DNA of 64,000 nt, taken from Borreliella americana (GTDB lineage: Bacteria > Spirochaetota > Spirochaetia > Borreliales > Borreliaceae). The notes under the pieces are model-generated. The model worked only from the letters and a program-made list of their open reading frames with translations, was not told the DNA's origin and did not search any database. Both the position numbers and the translations under genes were made by a program. Location: NCBI RefSeq assembly GCF_021043605.1, contig NZ_JAJNFB010000002.1, positions 1 through 64,000 on the forward strand, given 5' to 3'. Positions 9,911-20,053 of this stretch are shown here, one piece after another (the stretch's first letter is position 1; every line of letters begins with the position of its first letter).

Positions 9911-11776
9911 ATGGATTTTGAGGCAATTGTTATTGGAGGAGGACATGCGGGGATTGAAGCTGCTCTTGCTCTTTCAAGGTTGAATTTTAAAACTTTAATG
10001 ATTACTCAAAATTTAGATACAATAGGCAAGCTTTCTTGTAATCCTGCTATTGGTGGGCTTGCTAAGGGCAATATGGTTAGAGAAATTGATGCTCTTGGTG
10101 GTGAAATGGGCCGTATTATTGACTTTAGCATGATTCAGTTTAGAGTTTTAAACAAAAGTCGTGGTCCTGCAGTTCAAGCTCCACGTGCTCAAGCTGATAA
10201 ATTAATGTACCAAACCAAGGCCAAAGAAACTTTAGAGCGTCAAGACAATCTTGATCTTTTTCAAGATACAGTTGTTGATTTTCTTCTTAATTCTATGAGA
10301 AATGAAATTGAAGGTGTTGTTACAGAGAGAGGTAATAAGTTTAGGTCAAGCGTTGTGGTGCTTACAACAGGGACGTTTCTTAGAGGTAAAATATTTATTG
10401 GTGAGTATAGGGCCGATATGGGTAGACTTGCTGAATTTTCTGCTTATGGGCTTGATAAAACTTTACTTGGTCTTGGATTTGAAATGGGTAGGCTTAAAAC
10501 TGGTACTCCAGCAAGAATTCATAAAAAAAGTGTGGATTTTTCAAAGACGGAGGTTCAATTTGGAGATTCAGACATTATTCCTTTCTCTTTTTCAAATGGC
10601 AAGTTAGACAAATCTCAACTTTCATGTTATGTAACCTATACTAATAAAAAAACTCACGAAATAATTAGCGAAAATATGCATCTGTCACCTCTTTATTCTG
10701 GTGAGATTGTGGGCAATGGTCCAAGATATTGCCCTTCTATTGAGGATAAAATAGTGAAATTTAAAGATAAAGATAGGCATCAAATTTTTATTGAGCCTGA
10801 AGGGTTTAATACCGAGGAAATGTATCTTAATGGTCTTAGCTCTTCTTTGCCTGAAAATATTCAGCAAAAATTGATTAACAGTATTGAAGGCCTTGAGCAT
10901 GCTGTTATTACAAGGCCTGGTTATGCTGTTGAGTATGATTATATAAATCCAATTGAACTTTACCCAAATCTTGAGAGTAAAAGAGTCAAAGGACTTTTTA
11001 TAGCAGGCCAGACCAATGGCTCTTCAGGATATGAAGAAGCAGCAGCGCAAGGTTTAATGGCTGGAATTAATGCTGCTCTTAGGCTTCAAAATAAAAAGCC
11101 AATGATTTTAACAAGAACTAGCTCTTATATTGGAGTTCTTATTGACGATCTTGTTACCAAGGGCACTAAAGAACCTTATAGAATGTTTACCTCTAGAGCT
11201 GAGCACAGACTTAATTTAAGGCATGATACTAGTGACAAGCGTTTGATTAAGATTGGGTATGATCTTGGACTTGTTGATGAGGAGAGGTATTCAAGATATC
11301 TTTTTAAAGAGAGGAGAGTTGAAGAGATAAAGGAGCTTTTAAAGCAAAGACGCCTTAGCTTAAAAGATGTTGTTGATGAACAATTAAAAAAACATGTTAG
11401 TAAAGATTTTTACCATATTTTAAAAGATCCTTCTATTAGTTTGGATAATCTTATAAAGATTGATCCAAGTTTAAATGATTCAAAAGTAATTTTAGAGCAA
11501 GTTGAATTAGATGTTAAATATGAAGGTTATATTAATAGACAAAAAGATTTGATTAAAAGGCTTGATAATCTAGAGCTTGTCAAGCTACCATTTGATTTTA
11601 ATTATGAGATTATTGAAGGCCTTTCAAGAGAAGCTAGAGAGAAATTTTCCAAGGTCCAACCAGCTAATCTTGCTCAAGCAAGTCGAATTCCTGGAATAAG
11701 AAGTACAGATATTACTGTTTTGTTAATATATTTTTCAAATCCTAAAAATAAGGTAGTTATAAATTTTTCTTTATGA
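9911..11776 (+). CDS. mnmG: tRNA uridine-5-carboxymethylaminomethyl modification enzyme MnmG (GidA)
   Basis: MnmG is the FAD/NADH-dependent partner of MnmE in U34 modification. The 621-residue product begins [18 protein letters not shown], the Rossmann dinucleotide motif, followed by [20 protein letters not shown] with the conserved Cys, and [20 protein letters not shown] start it at ATG 9911, preceded by GGGGA, rather than at an upstream TTG (9893) inside mnmE, because the shorter form begins exactly at the conserved strand. Its TGA overlaps the rsmG ATG (ATGA). Confidence 0.97.
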   Translation: MDFEAIVIGGGHAGIEAALALSRLNFKTLMITQNLDTIGKLSCNPAIGGLAKGNMVREIDALGGEMGRIIDFSMIQFRVLNKSRGPAVQAPRAQADKLMYQTKAKETLERQDNLDLFQDTVVDFLLNSMRNEIEGVVTERGNKFRSSVVVLTTGTFLRGKIFIGEYRADMGRLAEFSAYGLDKTLLGLGFEMGRLKTGTPARIHKKSVDFSKTEVQFGDSDIIPFSFSNGKLDKSQLSCYVTYTNKKTHEIISENMHLSPLYSGEIVGNGPRYCPSIEDKIVKFKDKDRHQIFIEPEGFNTEEMYLNGLSSSLPENIQQKLINSIEGLEHAVITRPGYAVEYDYINPIELYPNLESKRVKGLFIAGQTNGSSGYEEAAAQGLMAGINAALRLQNKKPMILTRTSSYIGVLIDDLVTKGTKEPYRMFTSRAEHRLNLRHDTSDKRLIKIGYDLGLVDEERYSRYLFKERRVEEIKELLKQRRLSLKDVVDEQLKKHVSKDFYHILKDPSISLDNLIKIDPSLNDSKVILEQVELDVKYEGYINRQKDLIKRLDNLELVKLPFDFNYEIIEGLSREAREKFSKVQPANLAQASRIPGIRSTDITVLLIYFSNPKNKVVINFSL

Positions 11777-12399
11777 TAAGTGATATTGAATTTGCTTTCT
11801 CAGAATATAATTTTCAGTTTGCTTACAAAGATCTTCAGAAAATAAATTTATATATAAAAAGAATTTTACTTTTAAATACTAGATTTAATCTAATTTCAAA
11901 TAGTAATAGCAATTTTAGTTCTATTCTTAATCTACACGTTATAGATTCTCTTTTAGGATTGTCTACTATTAAAGAGATTAATCCTTCTGAAGTTCTTGAC
12001 GTTGGAAGTGGTGCTGGATTTCCAGGCATTATTTTGGCTATTTTTGATACTTCTAGAAAGTATTATCTTTTAGAGAGAAGTAAAAAAAAATCTACTTTTT
12101 TAAAAATGATAAAATTAGAACTTGATTTAGAAAATGTAAAAATTTTAGAATATGAGATTGAAAGAGAAAAAAGGAAGTATGAATTCATTACAATTCGAGC
12201 TTTTAGAAGTATGAATGAATACGCATTAATTTTAAAAAATCTTTTAAAGAGCGGGGGATTGATTATGGCATATAAGGGTAAATTTGATAGAATTAATCTT
12301 GAAGTTAATCAAATTAAAAATTTATTTAGTAAAATAGAAGTAAAGTCTTTAAATTTGAAATTGAGAGTAGATAGAAATTTGGTTTTGTTTTACAGATAA
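11773..12399 (+). CDS. rsmG: 16S rRNA (guanine-N7) methyltransferase RsmG (GidB)
   Basis: RsmG uses S-adenosylmethionine to methylate N7 of G527 (E. coli numbering) in the 530 loop of 16S rRNA. The 208-residue protein has NLISNSN upstream, the SAM motif [17 protein letters not shown] at about residues 73-89, [12 protein letters not shown] and the FITIRAF motif. It overlaps mnmG by 4 bases, the common mnmG-rsmG arrangement. Its stop lies in an AT-only inverted repeat (12394-12410). Confidence 0.95.
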   Translation: MISDIEFAFSEYNFQFAYKDLQKINLYIKRILLLNTRFNLISNSNSNFSSILNLHVIDSLLGLSTIKEINPSEVLDVGSGAGFPGIILAIFDTSRKYYLLERSKKKSTFLKMIKLELDLENVKILEYEIEREKRKYEFITIRAFRSMNEYALILKNLLKSGGLIMAYKGKFDRINLEVNQIKNLFSKIEVKSLNLKLRVDRNLVLFYR

Positions 12400-12455
12400 T
12401 ATTATTATCTTTTAAGTCCAATTTATCTTTTAGAGTGATTTTGACTAGGAGTATT

Positions 12456-13448
12456 ATGAAGAATAGTTTTCAGATAGATTCAGAAGTAGAGAATGCGTTA
12501 CATTTGATAAATAAATTTAGAAGAGAGGTTGCAAGCAGAGTTCTAGGTCAAAAAGAAATGATAGATGCTATTTTAATGGGGCTTTTAACAGATGGGCATG
12601 TTTTGCTTGAAGGGGTTCCGGGCCTTGCCAAGACCCTTGCAATTCAAACTGTATCTGATGTTCTTGATCTTGAATTTAAGCGTATACAGTTTACCCCAGA
12701 TCTTTTGCCATCTGACCTTACTGGTAATATGGTTTATAAAAGTGCTACAGGCACTTTTAAGGTTAGAAAAGGGCCAGTATTCTCAAATGTTATTTTAGCA
12801 GATGAAATAAACAGGGCCCCTGCAAAAGTTCAGTCTGCTCTTCTTGAAGCTATGGGAGAAAGACAAGTAACTCTTGGGGACGAAACTCATAGACTTCCGG
12901 ATCCGTTTTTTGTTCTTGCTACTCAAAATCCAATAGAGCAAGAGGGGACTTATAATTTGCCAGAATCCCAACTTGATAGATTTTTATTAAAAGTTAATGT
13001 TCATTATCCATCAGTGCAAGATGAAGTACGGCTTTTGAAAATATTTTCAGTAGATGGACGTCTTGAGAATATTAAAGTTGCAAAGGTGATGAATGCTTAT
13101 TCTTTGGCTGACATTAAGAGAACAGTTAGCAGAGTAAAAGTTGATGATAAAATAATGCTTTACATTGTTACTTTAATCTCAGCATCTCGTGAGAGAGATA
13201 AGAAAACTTATCCGTTTGCTAAATATATTGAATTTGGAGCATCTCCTAGGGCTTCTCTTAGTTTATTAAAGTGTGCGCGCGTTAATGCTCTTTATGAGGG
13301 GCGAATATTTGTTTTACCAGAAGATGTCAAAGCCGTTGCTTACGGGGTATTAAGGCACAGAATTACACCATCTTATGAGGCAGAGGTAGAGGAAATGAGT
13401 ATTGATGATATTATTAGAATGCTTCTTTTCGCTGTGGCGCTTCCTTAG
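12456..13448 (+). CDS. MoxR-family AAA+ ATPase
   Basis: MoxR ATPases are chaperone-like AAA+ proteins encoded with VWA-domain partners. The 330-residue product has Walker A GVPGLAKT (~53-60), Walker B with ILADEINRAPAKVQSALLEA, the ERQVTLG insert, sensor-1 FVLATQNPIEQEGTY and a C-terminal lid. I start it at ATG 12456 because AGGAG (12447-12451) lies 4 bases upstream; a GTG at 12435 is weaker. It heads the Bat-type operon that runs to 19784 (BB0176 from memory). It probably remodels or assembles the membrane VWA proteins encoded downstream. Confidence 0.94.
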   Translation: MKNSFQIDSEVENALHLINKFRREVASRVLGQKEMIDAILMGLLTDGHVLLEGVPGLAKTLAIQTVSDVLDLEFKRIQFTPDLLPSDLTGNMVYKSATGTFKVRKGPVFSNVILADEINRAPAKVQSALLEAMGERQVTLGDETHRLPDPFFVLATQNPIEQEGTYNLPESQLDRFLLKVNVHYPSVQDEVRLLKIFSVDGRLENIKVAKVMNAYSLADIKRTVSRVKVDDKIMLYIVTLISASRERDKKTYPFAKYIEFGASPRASLSLLKCARVNALYEGRIFVLPEDVKAVAYGVLRHRITPSYEAEVEEMSIDDIIRMLLFAVALP

Positions 13449-13462
13449 GAAATAATTTTGAG

Positions 13463-14338
13463 ATGATACAAGATAATGAGATAAGTAGTAGTACTAAAAC
13501 TAGGATAAAAACTTTAAAGTTTTTTTCAAGGAAAATGCTTTCAGAGCTTAATTTTGGTGGTTATCGTTCAATTTTTAAAGGCCTTGGCCTTGAATTTCAT
13601 GAATTTAGACCTTATGAGGATTCTGATGATGCTAGATTTATTGATTGGAATGTAAGTTCAAAAGCCGATAGCATTTTTTCAAAGGTTTTCAAAGAAGATA
13701 GGGGAATGAATCTTCACCTTCTTGTTGATAATTCACTTTCCATGAGCTTGGGAGACAAGGTAAATAAAAAGGATGTTCAGGATTTGTTGGTTTCTATTTT
13801 TGCACATATGGCATTTTTTAATAATGATAAAATAGGTGTTACTTTTTTTTCAAGTGGTACAGATAAGTTTATACCCTCTAGCAAAGGTCATTCACACTTG
13901 GGATTGATATTAAGTGAAACAATCAATAGAAATCTTAAGCCGGGTAGCAGCTTGGCTTATATTTTTAAAAATACGGCAGAATATTATAAAAAAAGATCTT
14001 TAGTTATAATTATTTCTGATTTTAAAGCTAATACTTATTTTAAATCTTTAAATGTTTTGAGCAAGAGGCACAATGTTATTGCTATAAGAATTTCAGATTT
14101 TTTTGATGAAAATTTTCCTAAAATTGGGACTTTGATTTGTGAAGATATTGAAACTGGAGAAAATTTTTTAGTTTCAGGGTTTAGCAAGTCAACATTAAGT
14201 GGTTATAAAAACTATTGGACGCTTGATAAAATAAAATGGAAAAAAGAATGTATTAAAAAAAATATTAGTTTTATTGAGATTGATACTAAAGAAGATGTTT
14301 TTAAAAAACTCAAAATTCTTCTTAAAAAGGGACAATAG
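13463..14338 (+). CDS. DUF58 / VWA-like protein of the MoxR operon
   Basis: A 291-residue soluble protein with the DUF58 signature: GLGLEFHEFRPYEDSDDARF then IDWNVSSK, a metal-site-like DNSLSMS at about residue 89, and a later VIIISDFK strand. DUF58 proteins accompany MoxR ATPases and Bat VWA proteins nearly universally and are thought to act as a cytoplasmic adaptor. It lies 14 bases downstream of moxR and 3 bases before the next gene. Confidence 0.9.
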   Translation: MIQDNEISSSTKTRIKTLKFFSRKMLSELNFGGYRSIFKGLGLEFHEFRPYEDSDDARFIDWNVSSKADSIFSKVFKEDRGMNLHLLVDNSLSMSLGDKVNKKDVQDLLVSIFAHMAFFNNDKIGVTFFSSGTDKFIPSSKGHSHLGLILSETINRNLKPGSSLAYIFKNTAEYYKKRSLVIIISDFKANTYFKSLNVLSKRHNVIAIRISDFFDENFPKIGTLICEDIETGENFLVSGFSKSTLSGYKNYWTLDKIKWKKECIKKNISFIEIDTKEDVFKKLKILLKKGQ

Positions 14339-14341
14339 ATT

Positions 14342-15247
14342 TTGAAGAGAGCTATTTCAAATCTTTTTCTTTTGTTAACATTATCTTTGCATTCTTATGA
14401 AATAAAAAATGAAATATTTATGCCTACTCGTTATTATGTAGGTGATTCTGTTGATTTTAAAGTTTCATTAATTTTAAATGATGGTGAAGAGTTTTTCCCT
14501 GTAGATTTTAAAGATATTAATATTAAAGATGAATTTGTTGAAGTAAATTCAATTAGTTTTAATGACACAACAAATGAAATAATAGTTAATTTTGTTTCTT
14601 TTTATATTGGAAGCAGCTCTCTTCCTTCTATTTATATTGGGGATGTAATTAGCAATGGTAAGAAAAACAAGGTTATTCTAAAGAATATAAAAATCAATAC
14701 AGATAAACTAGTATCTAATAATTCTGATTTTAAAATTAAAAATATAGAAGGCGTTTTATTTATTCCTGGAACAAGCACCTATTTGTTTTTATTCATTTTT
14801 GTTTTGTTTTTGATTCCTTATTTGATTATTAAGCTTCTAAAGTTTTTAAATCGGCTTTTGATTTGCTTGATAGTTAAGCACGGACTTAGAAAGCCTTACA
14901 AGGTATTGCAGAGGCAGTTTGTTATTTTGTCTAAATATGTTAAAGAGGGTGTGGATCAAAGTGCATTTTATAATTTAATAAATTCTTCTTTAAGGGTTTA
15001 TTTATCTAAAAAAACAGGTTTTGATTTTAATGCGATTACTACAACAGAAATTTCTATAATTTTGCAAGATCTTAAGGTTCCTTATGAGATTCGTTCAACT
15101 TTTATTAATACGTTAAGACTTTCTGATTTTAGTAAATTTAGTGGTGTTGATTTAGTACTTGATAGCTTGTTGTTTGTTTTAGAGGATTTAAGAGCTGCAG
15201 CATCAAATTTTGAAGAATTTAATAGAGGCGCTAATGTTAACATTTAA
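14342..15247 (+). CDS. Membrane-anchored protein of the Bat operon
   Basis: A 301-residue protein with an N-terminal signal peptide, a beta-rich extracytoplasmic domain (~20-140), one transmembrane segment (~143-170) and a cytoplasmic helical tail. This layout matches the membrane protein that usually lies between DUF58 and BatA. The start is TTG at 14342, the only start codon in frame just before the signal peptide. Its 3' end overlaps the next gene by 14 bases. No catalytic motif seen; a structural role in the MoxR/Bat membrane complex is inferred. Confidence 0.8.
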   Translation: MKRAISNLFLLLTLSLHSYEIKNEIFMPTRYYVGDSVDFKVSLILNDGEEFFPVDFKDINIKDEFVEVNSISFNDTTNEIIVNFVSFYIGSSSLPSIYIGDVISNGKKNKVILKNIKINTDKLVSNNSDFKIKNIEGVLFIPGTSTYLFLFIFVLFLIPYLIIKLLKFLNRLLICLIVKHGLRKPYKVLQRQFVILSKYVKEGVDQSAFYNLINSSLRVYLSKKTGFDFNAITTTEISIILQDLKVPYEIRSTFINTLRLSDFSKFSGVDLVLDSLLFVLEDLRAAASNFEEFNRGANVNI

Positions 15248-16235
15248 TGAGCCTTTATATTTATTTTTATTGGTAATTTTTCCTTTAATAATTTACTTTA
15301 ATCATTTTTTTAGAAATAGAGGAGGCAAGATAAAGTTTCCAATATCGCTTTATGGTAATTTCAACTCTTTGAAACTTAAGAATTATAGATTAAATTTGAT
15401 ATATTTTTTTACTTATTCTTTTTTATATTTAGCTGCAATGGTTATGGTGTTTGCTTTAGCAGGCCCTTCAGTTTCAAAAAAGAAGATGATACATCTTAGT
15501 GCTGGTGCTGACATTGTCATTGTTCTTGACATATCGCCTAGCATGGGAGCTGTTGAGTTTTCTTCTAAGAATAGACTTGAGTTTTCAAAAGAACTGATTA
15601 GAAGTTTTATTTCTCAACGTGAAAATGATAACATTGGTTTAGTAGCTTTTGCAAAAGATGCTTCAATAGTAGTGCCTATAACAACAGATAGGGAATTTTT
15701 TAATAAAAAGTTAGATGATATTTATATTATGGATCTTGGCAATGGCTCTGCTTTAGGACTAGGTATTTCTATTGCACTGTCTCATTTAAAGCATTCTGAG
15801 GCTCTTAAAAGATCAATAGTGGTTTTAACAGACGGAGTTGTTAATTCAGATGAGATTTATAAGGATCAAGTGATTAATCTTGCTCAAGGTTTAAATGTTA
15901 AGATTTATTCTATTGGTATTGGAAGTTCTGAGGAATTTAGCGTTGAGTTTAAATTAAGATCTGGAAAATTTTATCAAGGAAGTCTTAAAGAGGTTTATGA
16001 TCCTAGTATGCTTGTTGAGATTTCAAATAAAACAGGGGGACTTTTTTATTCGGTTAATGATGATTTTTCTTTTCAATTTGCAATTCAAGATTTTTCAAAA
16101 AAGGAAAATTTGGAGAGAAAAATTAAAATAGCTGTGGACAATAAAGATATTTATAAAGAATTTTTAGTTTTAGCGCTTTGCTTATTGCTTATTTATTTTA
16201 TTTTTTCAAGAATTTTCTTAAAAGAGGTGCTATGA
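15234..16235 (+). CDS. VWA-domain membrane protein, BatA-like
   Basis: A 333-residue protein: two N-terminal transmembrane segments (within ~1-80), a periplasmic von Willebrand A domain with an intact MIDAS (DISPS near residue 99; VLTDGV later), and a C-terminal transmembrane helix. This is the BatA architecture. I chose ATG 15234 with AGAGG 5 bases upstream instead of an ATG at 15210. It overlaps the preceding gene by 14 bases and the next by 4 (ATGA). BatA/B proteins are tied to stress tolerance and envelope integrity in several bacteria. Confidence 0.92.
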   Translation: MLTFNEPLYLFLLVIFPLIIYFNHFFRNRGGKIKFPISLYGNFNSLKLKNYRLNLIYFFTYSFLYLAAMVMVFALAGPSVSKKKMIHLSAGADIVIVLDISPSMGAVEFSSKNRLEFSKELIRSFISQRENDNIGLVAFAKDASIVVPITTDREFFNKKLDDIYIMDLGNGSALGLGISIALSHLKHSEALKRSIVVLTDGVVNSDEIYKDQVINLAQGLNVKIYSIGIGSSEEFSVEFKLRSGKFYQGSLKEVYDPSMLVEISNKTGGLFYSVNDDFSFQFAIQDFSKKENLERKIKIAVDNKDIYKEFLVLALCLLLIYFIFSRIFLKEVL

Positions 16236-17218
16236 GTATAAATAATTATAGTGCTTTATACTTTTTTTTAATTTTATTATTTATTTTTTTTGTATGCGTG
16301 CTTGATTTTAGACGAAATATTCCGTTTTTTAAAACCTTAAGTTTTATGTATGGGGACAATTCCTATATTCAAAATTACTACATTAAAAAAATTCTTATGT
16401 CAATGTTTTTTATTTTTAGCTTTATTTTTTTGATTTTATCCATTTTAGATATTTCTTGGGGGCAAAGAGCTGTTGAGGATGAGAGAAGTAAATTGAGAAT
16501 TTCTTTTATTTTTGATATTTCTCGTAGCATGTTAAGTGTGGATGAAGGTAAAATTATTAATAGGCTTGAGATTGCTAAAAATATGATTAGTTTAATTTTA
16601 AGTAATTTTGAGAATGCAGAATATTCCCTTACTATTTTTAAAGGTAAGTCTATATTGGTTTTACCTTTTTCTAAGGATAAAAACAGTTTAAACAAGATGT
16701 TAAATTATATAGAGCCTGATTTAATAAGTTCCCCTGGGAGTTTTTTAGGAGATGCTGTTTTTAGCGTAATCTCTAATGTGCAGGATGACTCTTATTATAA
16801 TTTTTTAGTTATTTTAACAGATGGCGATGATTGGGGGGAAAATAATTATTATAGGTTTTCTAAATTTGTAAATAATTTAAAATTGGAAAGTTTTGTGGTT
16901 GGGATTGGCGGGAGTAATCCCGTTTTATTTAATAAAAATTTAAGCATTAAAGATAAAAATGGAAATCTTATTAAAACTGTTGTAAATGAAGAAAATTTAC
17001 TTCTTCTTGCTTCTTCTCTTAAGGGATCATATTATAATCTATATTCAAAAGGGATTAACTTTGTTGTGAATGATATAAGAAATGGTATAATAAGAAGAAC
17101 GTCAAACGATATTATACTTGTTGATGTATTAAGATATAAAATTTTTTTGGTTATTTCATTGTTGTTTATTTTTATGTATTTATTTATCAGGATGATAAAG
17201 TGGGACGAAACTTTTTAG
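16232..17218 (+). CDS. VWA-domain membrane protein, BatB-like
   Basis: A 328-residue protein with two N-terminal membrane segments, a VWA domain with MIDAS DISRS near residue 95 and LTDGDDWG later, and a C-terminal transmembrane helix. It is a divergent tandem paralogue of the preceding gene (BatA/BatB pair). The ATG at 16232 overlaps the previous TGA and has AGAGG 4 bases upstream; earlier ATGs lie inside the previous gene. From memory its B31 counterpart (BB0172) was reported to be surface-exposed and to bind integrin alpha3-beta1, which is not what the operon context predicts. Confidence 0.9.
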   Translation: MSINNYSALYFFLILLFIFFVCVLDFRRNIPFFKTLSFMYGDNSYIQNYYIKKILMSMFFIFSFIFLILSILDISWGQRAVEDERSKLRISFIFDISRSMLSVDEGKIINRLEIAKNMISLILSNFENAEYSLTIFKGKSILVLPFSKDKNSLNKMLNYIEPDLISSPGSFLGDAVFSVISNVQDDSYYNFLVILTDGDDWGENNYYRFSKFVNNLKLESFVVGIGGSNPVLFNKNLSIKDKNGNLIKTVVNEENLLLLASSLKGSYYNLYSKGINFVVNDIRNGIIRRTSNDIILVDVLRYKIFLVISLLFIFMYLFIRMIKWDETF

Positions 17219-17787
17219 CGGTTTTATATTCTTGCTTTTTGTGTTTAGGTTTTTTGTCTTGTTCAAATGTTAAGTCCATGTCTTTAATGGCTATTGGCAA
17301 TTATGAATATGTTAGGGGAAATTATCAAAATGCAATTTCAAATTATTATAATCTTGTAAAGGATAAAAAATATTCTGCTTGGGGATATTACAATCTTGGT
17401 GTTGTATATTATTCTTTAGGTGAATATGAAAGTTCTCTTAGAATATTCTCTTACGTAAAGAAGACTAATGATATTTTTTTAAATTTTAATGTCAATTATA
17501 ACGAAGGAGTAATATACTATAATCAAGGACTGTATCATAAGGCCGAGATGGCTTTTAAGGAAGCTTTAAAGATTAATCCTGGCAGTTATAATGCTAAATA
17601 TAATCTTGAACTTGCAATAATAAAAAAACGAACGATGCGTGATAGTTTGAATTCTTTAAGTGTAGAAAAAAGTAAAAATTTTGTTGAAAGTAATGAAAAT
17701 TTTTTAAGGTATATTGAAAATCTTGAGAGGGTTGTATGGTTGAGAAAAATAGACAAGAATCTAGCTGTTCCAAAAGAAGATTGGTAA
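17200..17787 (+). CDS. TPR-repeat putative lipoprotein, BatC-like
   Basis: A 195-residue protein with a signal peptide ending in FLSC (Cys 21), so probably lipidated, then about three tetratricopeptide repeats (AWGYYNLGVVYYSLGEYESS; VNYNEGVIYYNQGLYHKAE; PGSYNAKYNLELAI). This matches BatC, the TPR member of Bat operons, which would bring partner proteins to the VWA pair. It starts at GTG 17200 after AGGA, overlaps the previous gene by 19 bases and the next by 52 bases. Confidence 0.85.
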   Translation: MGRNFLAVLYSCFLCLGFLSCSNVKSMSLMAIGNYEYVRGNYQNAISNYYNLVKDKKYSAWGYYNLGVVYYSLGEYESSLRIFSYVKKTNDIFLNFNVNYNEGVIYYNQGLYHKAEMAFKEALKINPGSYNAKYNLELAIIKKRTMRDSLNSLSVEKSKNFVESNENFLRYIENLERVVWLRKIDKNLAVPKEDW

Positions 17788-19784
17788 TATTTTTTATTTA
17801 TTTTTTTTCAATTGCAAGACTTTATTCGCTTACAGGTATTGATTTTGTTAAAAATATTAAAGTTTTAAAGGGCGATAAATTTATTCAGGTTGTAAGGCTT
17901 AACAATCCTTTGCAAGATATTGACATAAGTTTGCTAAAAGTTGAAATAAGCAAAGAAGTTCAATCCAATTCCAATGTTTTATCAATATCTAGGATAACGG
18001 ATAATAACTTATCTTTTATTGAGATCAAGGTTGAGTATCTTTTTGAGAGTTTGGGATTTATTAAGATTCCTCCATTAAAAGTAATTTATAAGGATGATTT
18101 TTATCTATCTTCAGAAGTTGAAGTTGGTGTGCTAAGAGCGGATGAAATAAATTCTTTTGGTTTGCCGGTTGATTTATATTGGGATCTTGATAAAAAAGAA
18201 GTTTATGAATATCAAAGTATTGGGCTTGTTTTGCGCTCAAATTGGCTTTCAGATAGTAATTCTAATGAAATATCTGGATTTTTGCCTGCTATTAAGGATG
18301 CAATGGTTGAAAAGATGCCTATATTTGGGGATATTAAATATAGAACTTTTCATAATAAAGAAATTTTAGATATACCTTTTTATAACTTTGTGCTAACTCC
18401 TCTTAAAGACTCAAAAAATGTTTTGATTCCCAGTTTTTCTTTTAATATTGGTTTTGGTCTTGTTAGGAATACCCCCGAGCTTTTATTAAAAGTCAAACCG
18501 ATTCCTGGAGAGGTTAAATCTTTAGCAGTAGGAACTTTTAGAATTGATTATGAGACTCCAACTTATTCGACAATTGAGCAAGATATATTTACTATTTTAA
18601 TAAAAATTACAGGTCAAGGGAATTTTCCACATTTTTACTTTCCAGAAATTGAAACCTATAATTCTAAAATTCTTAATAAAAAGAAAAATTATAGCTTTAA
18701 ACCTTCTAAAAATGGATACAAGGGCAGTATTTCTCAAATTTATACAGTTAAGCCCGACACCAAAGGTAGTGTATTTTTAAATATTGGTGATTTTAATTAT
18801 TTAAATCCTGATAATGATGCGGTTTATACTCTTAAAGGGAAAAAATTGAAGTATGAGTATTCAGGAGAATTTAACAATATAAATAAAATACAAAATAATG
18901 TAGATTCTGATTTTAAACTATTATCTTACTCCGATATTTTGAATTATAAAAATAAAACTTTTTTATTTTTTGTTTCATACTATTATTTACTTTTGATTCC
19001 AGGATTTTTATTATCCTTAGTTATTTTAATTAACTATAAAAAATTTTTTGCAGCATCAAGTTTTGGACTGGTTATTTTAATATTGGCTGTTGGCATTAGT
19101 TTAAATGCTGTAAATGATGGTTTATTGTCAGAGAAAAATATAAATGATTTGATTGAAAACTATAATACCAAAAATTATGATGCTGCGCTTATCAAGATTG
19201 ATAATATTCTTAAAAAATATCCAAATTATTCAGGACTTTGGTTAAATAGAGCTCTTGTTTTAAGTAAAATGGATAGGGATTTTGATGCTATTTATTCTGC
19301 TTATAAGGCATTTTTGGCTTCTCCAAATAATGAGACCACTTATAAGGTTATTGATTTGATTGAATCTAAAAATGGAATTACAGATAATGTTCGTAACAAT
19401 AGTTTCATTTTTTCCAACATTTTTTTTATTATTAGCTTATTTTTGATTAATTTTTTAGTTGTATCTATTTCTTATAGATTTTTGGCAAAAAATTTGAAAA
19501 AAATAATTATATTTTTACTTTTTTCTGCTACTTGTTTTACTATATTTGAAACATATTACTTTTATTATGAGCAACAATCTGAAGTAGGAATAATTAAGGG
19601 TGATTTGGTTTCTCTTTATAAAGTTCCTGACAATTTTTCAAGGAGTTGGAGATTTTTAAAAGGAAATGCAAGTGTTTATATTCTTGACAGCAAAGACGAT
19701 TTTGTTCTTATTGAAACAAGTTATGGACTTCAGGGCTGGATTAACAAGAATTTTATTGTCTCCTTAAAAGATGATTTGATCTAA
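17736..19784 (+). CDS. BatD-like membrane protein with TPR and C-terminal SH3-like domain
   Basis: A 682-residue protein: N-terminal signal/anchor (~16-34), a long beta-rich extracytoplasmic region resembling BatD (~35-400), a transmembrane segment (~408-435), a TPR-like region (~470-540), another hydrophobic segment (~560-600), and a C-terminal domain of SH3b type (~620-680, ending GLQGWINKNFIV). The ATG lies 52 bases inside the previous gene with AGAGGG 4 bases upstream. The SH3b-like end could bind peptidoglycan or a partner. It ends the Bat operon. Confidence 0.85.
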   Translation: MVEKNRQESSCSKRRLVIFFIYFFSIARLYSLTGIDFVKNIKVLKGDKFIQVVRLNNPLQDIDISLLKVEISKEVQSNSNVLSISRITDNNLSFIEIKVEYLFESLGFIKIPPLKVIYKDDFYLSSEVEVGVLRADEINSFGLPVDLYWDLDKKEVYEYQSIGLVLRSNWLSDSNSNEISGFLPAIKDAMVEKMPIFGDIKYRTFHNKEILDIPFYNFVLTPLKDSKNVLIPSFSFNIGFGLVRNTPELLLKVKPIPGEVKSLAVGTFRIDYETPTYSTIEQDIFTILIKITGQGNFPHFYFPEIETYNSKILNKKKNYSFKPSKNGYKGSISQIYTVKPDTKGSVFLNIGDFNYLNPDNDAVYTLKGKKLKYEYSGEFNNINKIQNNVDSDFKLLSYSDILNYKNKTFLFFVSYYYLLLIPGFLLSLVILINYKKFFAASSFGLVILILAVGISLNAVNDGLLSEKNINDLIENYNTKNYDAALIKIDNILKKYPNYSGLWLNRALVLSKMDRDFDAIYSAYKAFLASPNNETTYKVIDLIESKNGITDNVRNNSFIFSNIFFIISLFLINFLVVSISYRFLAKNLKKIIIFLLFSATCFTIFETYYFYYEQQSEVGIIKGDLVSLYKVPDNFSRSWRFLKGNASVYILDSKDDFVLIETSYGLQGWINKNFIVSLKDDLI

Positions 19785-19831
19785 AAAATAAATATTTATA
19801 ACACTTGAAAATTTTTTAAAAAGGTTTAGTT

Positions 19832-20053
19832 TTATTTTTCCCTGTATACTATTCTGCCTTTTGTAAGATCATAAGGAGATAACTCAACTTTTACTTTATC
19901 ACCAGGAACTATTTTTATGAAATGTTTTCTCATCTTGCCAGATAAATGGGCAAGTACAATGTGCTTGTTTTTAAGCTCTACTCTAAACATGGTATTTGGA
20001 AGGGATTCTTTTACAACTCCTTCAGCTTCAATAGCTTCTTCTTTAATATTCAA
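19832..20053 (-). CDS. infA: Translation initiation factor IF-1
   Basis: IF-1 occupies the 30S A site during initiation. The 73-residue product has [40 protein letters not shown] and [20 protein letters not shown], the full OB-fold signature. I start it at a TTG (20051-20053) because GGAGG (20059-20063) lies 5 bases upstream and the length then matches the family; an ATG at 20104 would add 17 residues foreign to IF-1. It converges on the Bat operon. Confidence 0.95.
   Translation of the reverse strand: MNIKEEAIEAEGVVKESLPNTMFRVELKNKHIVLAHLSGKMRKHFIKIVPGDKVKVELSPYDLTKGRIVYREK

Noticed and set aside
12394-12410. AGATAATA/TATTATCT inverted repeat at the end of rsmG followed by TTTT
   Set aside because: Stem is A-T except for one G-C pair, with a one-base loop; too weak to call a terminator in this AT-rich DNA.
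15210-15233. Upstream ATG for the BatA-like gene
   Set aside because: No Shine-Dalgarno; ATG 15234 has one at correct spacing.
16378-16695. 105-codon minus-strand ORF inside the BatB-like gene
   Set aside because: Shadow of an AT-rich coding region; its frame mirrors a strongly supported VWA domain on the other strand.
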